Shown here piece after piece: positions 62,531 through 64,000 of a stretch of 64,000 nucleotides of DNA. The stretch's first letter is position 1. Every line of letters begins with the position of its first letter. This DNA comes from an uncultured Clostridia bacterium. Its GTDB lineage: Bacteria; Bacillota; Clostridia; TANB77; CAG-508. The stretch spans positions 1 to 64,000 of the forward strand of contig CAOMRW010000007.1 in the NCBI GenBank assembly GCA_948485625.1. Reading direction: 5' to 3'. The position numbers were made by a program, and so were the translations under genes. The notes under the pieces are model-generated. The model saw only the letters and a list, made by a program, of their open reading frames with translations, was not told the origin of the DNA and ran no database searches.

Positions 62531-64000
62531 TCAAACAGACGGATTAACATTCAAAGTTTTATTATTAGTATATATAACCATACCAGGCTTAGATCCAGAT
62601 GGCTTTTTAACATACTTAACTTCACAATAATCCACAGGAACATTAGAAGAATTTTTTGCTTTGCTATAGAATGCAGAAATCTGAGCGACTTTGATTAATA
62701 AAGCATTATCAGGATAAGGCAAATTATTATCAAGTCTAAGTATAGTATGACTACCATGAAAATCTTTAGTATGGAACCATATATCATTTTTATTAGCATA
62801 TTTTAAAGTCAAATAATCATTTTCTTTATTATTTCTACCAACTAAAACAGTATAGCCATCAATAGAATATTTAATAGGATTAAATGAAACAGTTTTATTT
62901 TTAGTAAGCTTAGATTTTTTAATTTTAGATTTTTTCGAATTAGATATATTATTTGATTTTGAAGTTTTTTCTTTAAAGATATCATTTTCAGAAATTTCCT
63001 CAAAAATTTCTGTAACTTCTTCTAAAGTAGAACAATTTTCTAATTCATAAACAACACTTTCAATATAATTTAATTCTTTTAATGTTTCTTCTTTCTGCTC
63101 AGAAACTATTTCTAAAGCATTTTTCAATTTTGAATATTTTTTAAAAAATCTTTTAGCATTTATGCTAGGCAAAAAACGTTTATCTAATTTTATTAAAATT
63201 TTATTATTATTATCATAATAATTTTCCAATTCAATTTCTTCTAAGTTTCTATTAGGAATTCTATATAAATTAGCTGTTATAAGTTCACCATAGATTCTAT
63301 ATTTATCCATATCATCACATTCATGCAATTTTTCATTTATATTTGATAATCTCTTATTATATTTTTTTAAAGTTTCTAATATTAACCTTAATAATGTATT
63401 TCTATAATTTTTAAAAGATTCATTTGTTTCTTTATTAAAATAGAAATCATCTATAAAGAAATTTAAATTAAAAATGTTATCAGTATTAGATTTTGACATT
63501 GATAAAAAATAATCTTTTATAATACCTTTATCATTTTCAACATATTCAAACTGTAAATTATTTGTACCAATATTATTGATAATTTCATTTATATAATTAA
63601 AAATAATTTCTAAGGTTAAGCTATTCAATTCTTTTATCTCTAATTTTTTAATAATAGAATATATAAAATTTTTAGATATACCATTAAATGTATTTGAAAT
63701 TTCACTAGGCAAATCATCAATATATTTTATATTTAAATTATTTTTAAAATCTTCAAAATCCTTTAATTCCAAGAAACTAATTTTATTTGATGTAGGAAAA
63801 CTATATTTTGTATGTGGTAATATATCTCTATAATTTTCATCATTTTCTTTTATATGTCTTAAACTATCAATTATTATATTAGTATCATCTAGTAATATGA
63901 CATTACTATGTTTTCCCATTAATTCAATAATTAACTTTTTTGAAATAATATCATCTATTTCATCAAATCCCTCGAATTCTATTACTATTAATCTTTCTAA
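62531..64000 (-). CDS. rqcH: Rqc2/RqcH NFACT protein, N-terminus beyond window
   Basis: The frame is open from the right edge (LERLIVIEFEGFDEIDDI...) and ends at 62531, giving 490 residues; the first part of the NFACT-N domain is outside. Visible are IELMGKHSNVILLD (end of an NFACT-N block), long coiled-coil helices (about the middle third) and the C-terminal NFACT-R domain: YTVLVGRNNKENDYLTLKYANKNDIWFHTKDFHGSHTIL. RqcH binds 50S subunits carrying stalled chains and adds alanine tails with tRNA-Ala. Older annotations call such proteins fibronectin-binding. Confidence 0.92.
   Translation of the reverse strand, partial: LERLIVIEFEGFDEIDDIISKKLIIELMGKHSNVILLDDTNIIIDSLRHIKENDENYRDILPHTKYSFPTSNKISFLELKDFEDFKNNLNIKYIDDLPSEISNTFNGISKNFIYSIIKKLEIKELNSLTLEIIFNYINEIINNIGTNNLQFEYVENDKGIIKDYFLSMSKSNTDNIFNLNFFIDDFYFNKETNESFKNYRNTLLRLILETLKKYNKRLSNINEKLHECDDMDKYRIYGELITANLYRIPNRNLEEIELENYYDNNNKILIKLDKRFLPSINAKRFFKKYSKLKNALEIVSEQKEETLKELNYIESVVYELENCSTLEEVTEIFEEISENDIFKEKTSKSNNISNSKKSKIKKSKLTKNKTVSFNPIKYSIDGYTVLVGRNNKENDYLTLKYANKNDIWFHTKDFHGSHTILRLDNNLPYPDNALLIKVAQISAFYSKAKNSSNVPVDYCEVKYVKKPSGSKPGMVIYTNNKTLNVNPSV

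Noticed and set aside
1..64000. CRISPR arrays
   Set aside because: The only repeats are palindromes and short tandem copies; no regularly spaced direct repeats were found.

Overview
The window looks like chromosomal DNA of a very AT-rich, low-GC Firmicute of the Clostridia, probably an uncultured gut-type lineage (inference). The signs are strong AGGAGG ribosome sites, canonical sigma-A promoters, a T-box leader before valS, a zinc-type L31, an RqcH/NFACT protein, a DUF1540 protein, dockerin/cohesin proteins and a pilin-like leader of the ITLIALVITI type. No rRNA, CRISPR array or phage structural gene was seen.

1-19 kb is mostly housekeeping: rpmE, a bacterial-PH membrane protein, cca, a pilin-like protein, uvrA, a radical SAM gene divergent from a HAD gene, an ImmA/IrrE-like protein that has lost its metal ligands, a Val T-box followed by an aldose-epimerase gene and valS, a divergent DnaB-like ATPase, a REP-type HUH transposase between perfect 38-bp inverted repeats, and a PBP5-type carboxypeptidase. 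19-21.5 kb has tRNA-Leu(UAG), a candidate structured RNA of about 200 nt, a MazF-like gene and several very small ORFs. 21.5-31 kb has a dockerin-bearing glucosaminidase, a cadherin-like wall protein, lexA, a HAD gene, and a TetR regulator with a heterodimeric ABC exporter. 31-38.6 kb has an AlbA_2 ATPase with an unknown partner, a membrane-anchored ECF-like sigma factor with a possible serpin-like partner, a Cdd1-like protein, VanY and SanA-like genes, and a DUF1540 gene. 38.8-47.6 kb has a DEAH helicase, a YwaF/TMEM164-type protein, a MacB/FtsX-like ABC system whose permease carries a single-base frameshift, and a cation/proton antiporter.

The most interesting part is 48,214-61,369. A peroxiredoxin gene is cut in two: its 3' half lies at 47,673-48,221 and its 5' half at 61,362-61,513, both on the minus strand. 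The halves are separated by 13.15 kb flanked by the 8-bp direct repeat ACAGGGGT. Joining them across one repeat copy restores an uninterrupted frame through the active-site motif TPVCTTE. The intervening element carries two tandem large serine recombinases at one end (the first with a frameshift), a small companion ORF, a cohesin-dockerin surface protein, and a 2644-residue M26/Zmp-like (IgA1-protease type) metallopeptidase with its own N-terminal dockerin. It reads as an integrative element that delivers a surface protease and its adaptor and switches off a peroxiredoxin while integrated; precise excision would restore the gene.

A second theme is palindromic repeats related to the transposase ends. 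Three long GGGGGCCAGGTCTTAAATCCCC-type hairpins lie in 3' intergenic positions (38.4, 47.6 and 57.6 kb). Three GGGAC-type hairpins each lie 15-20 nt upstream of a start codon (10.8, 26.8 and 37.6 kb).
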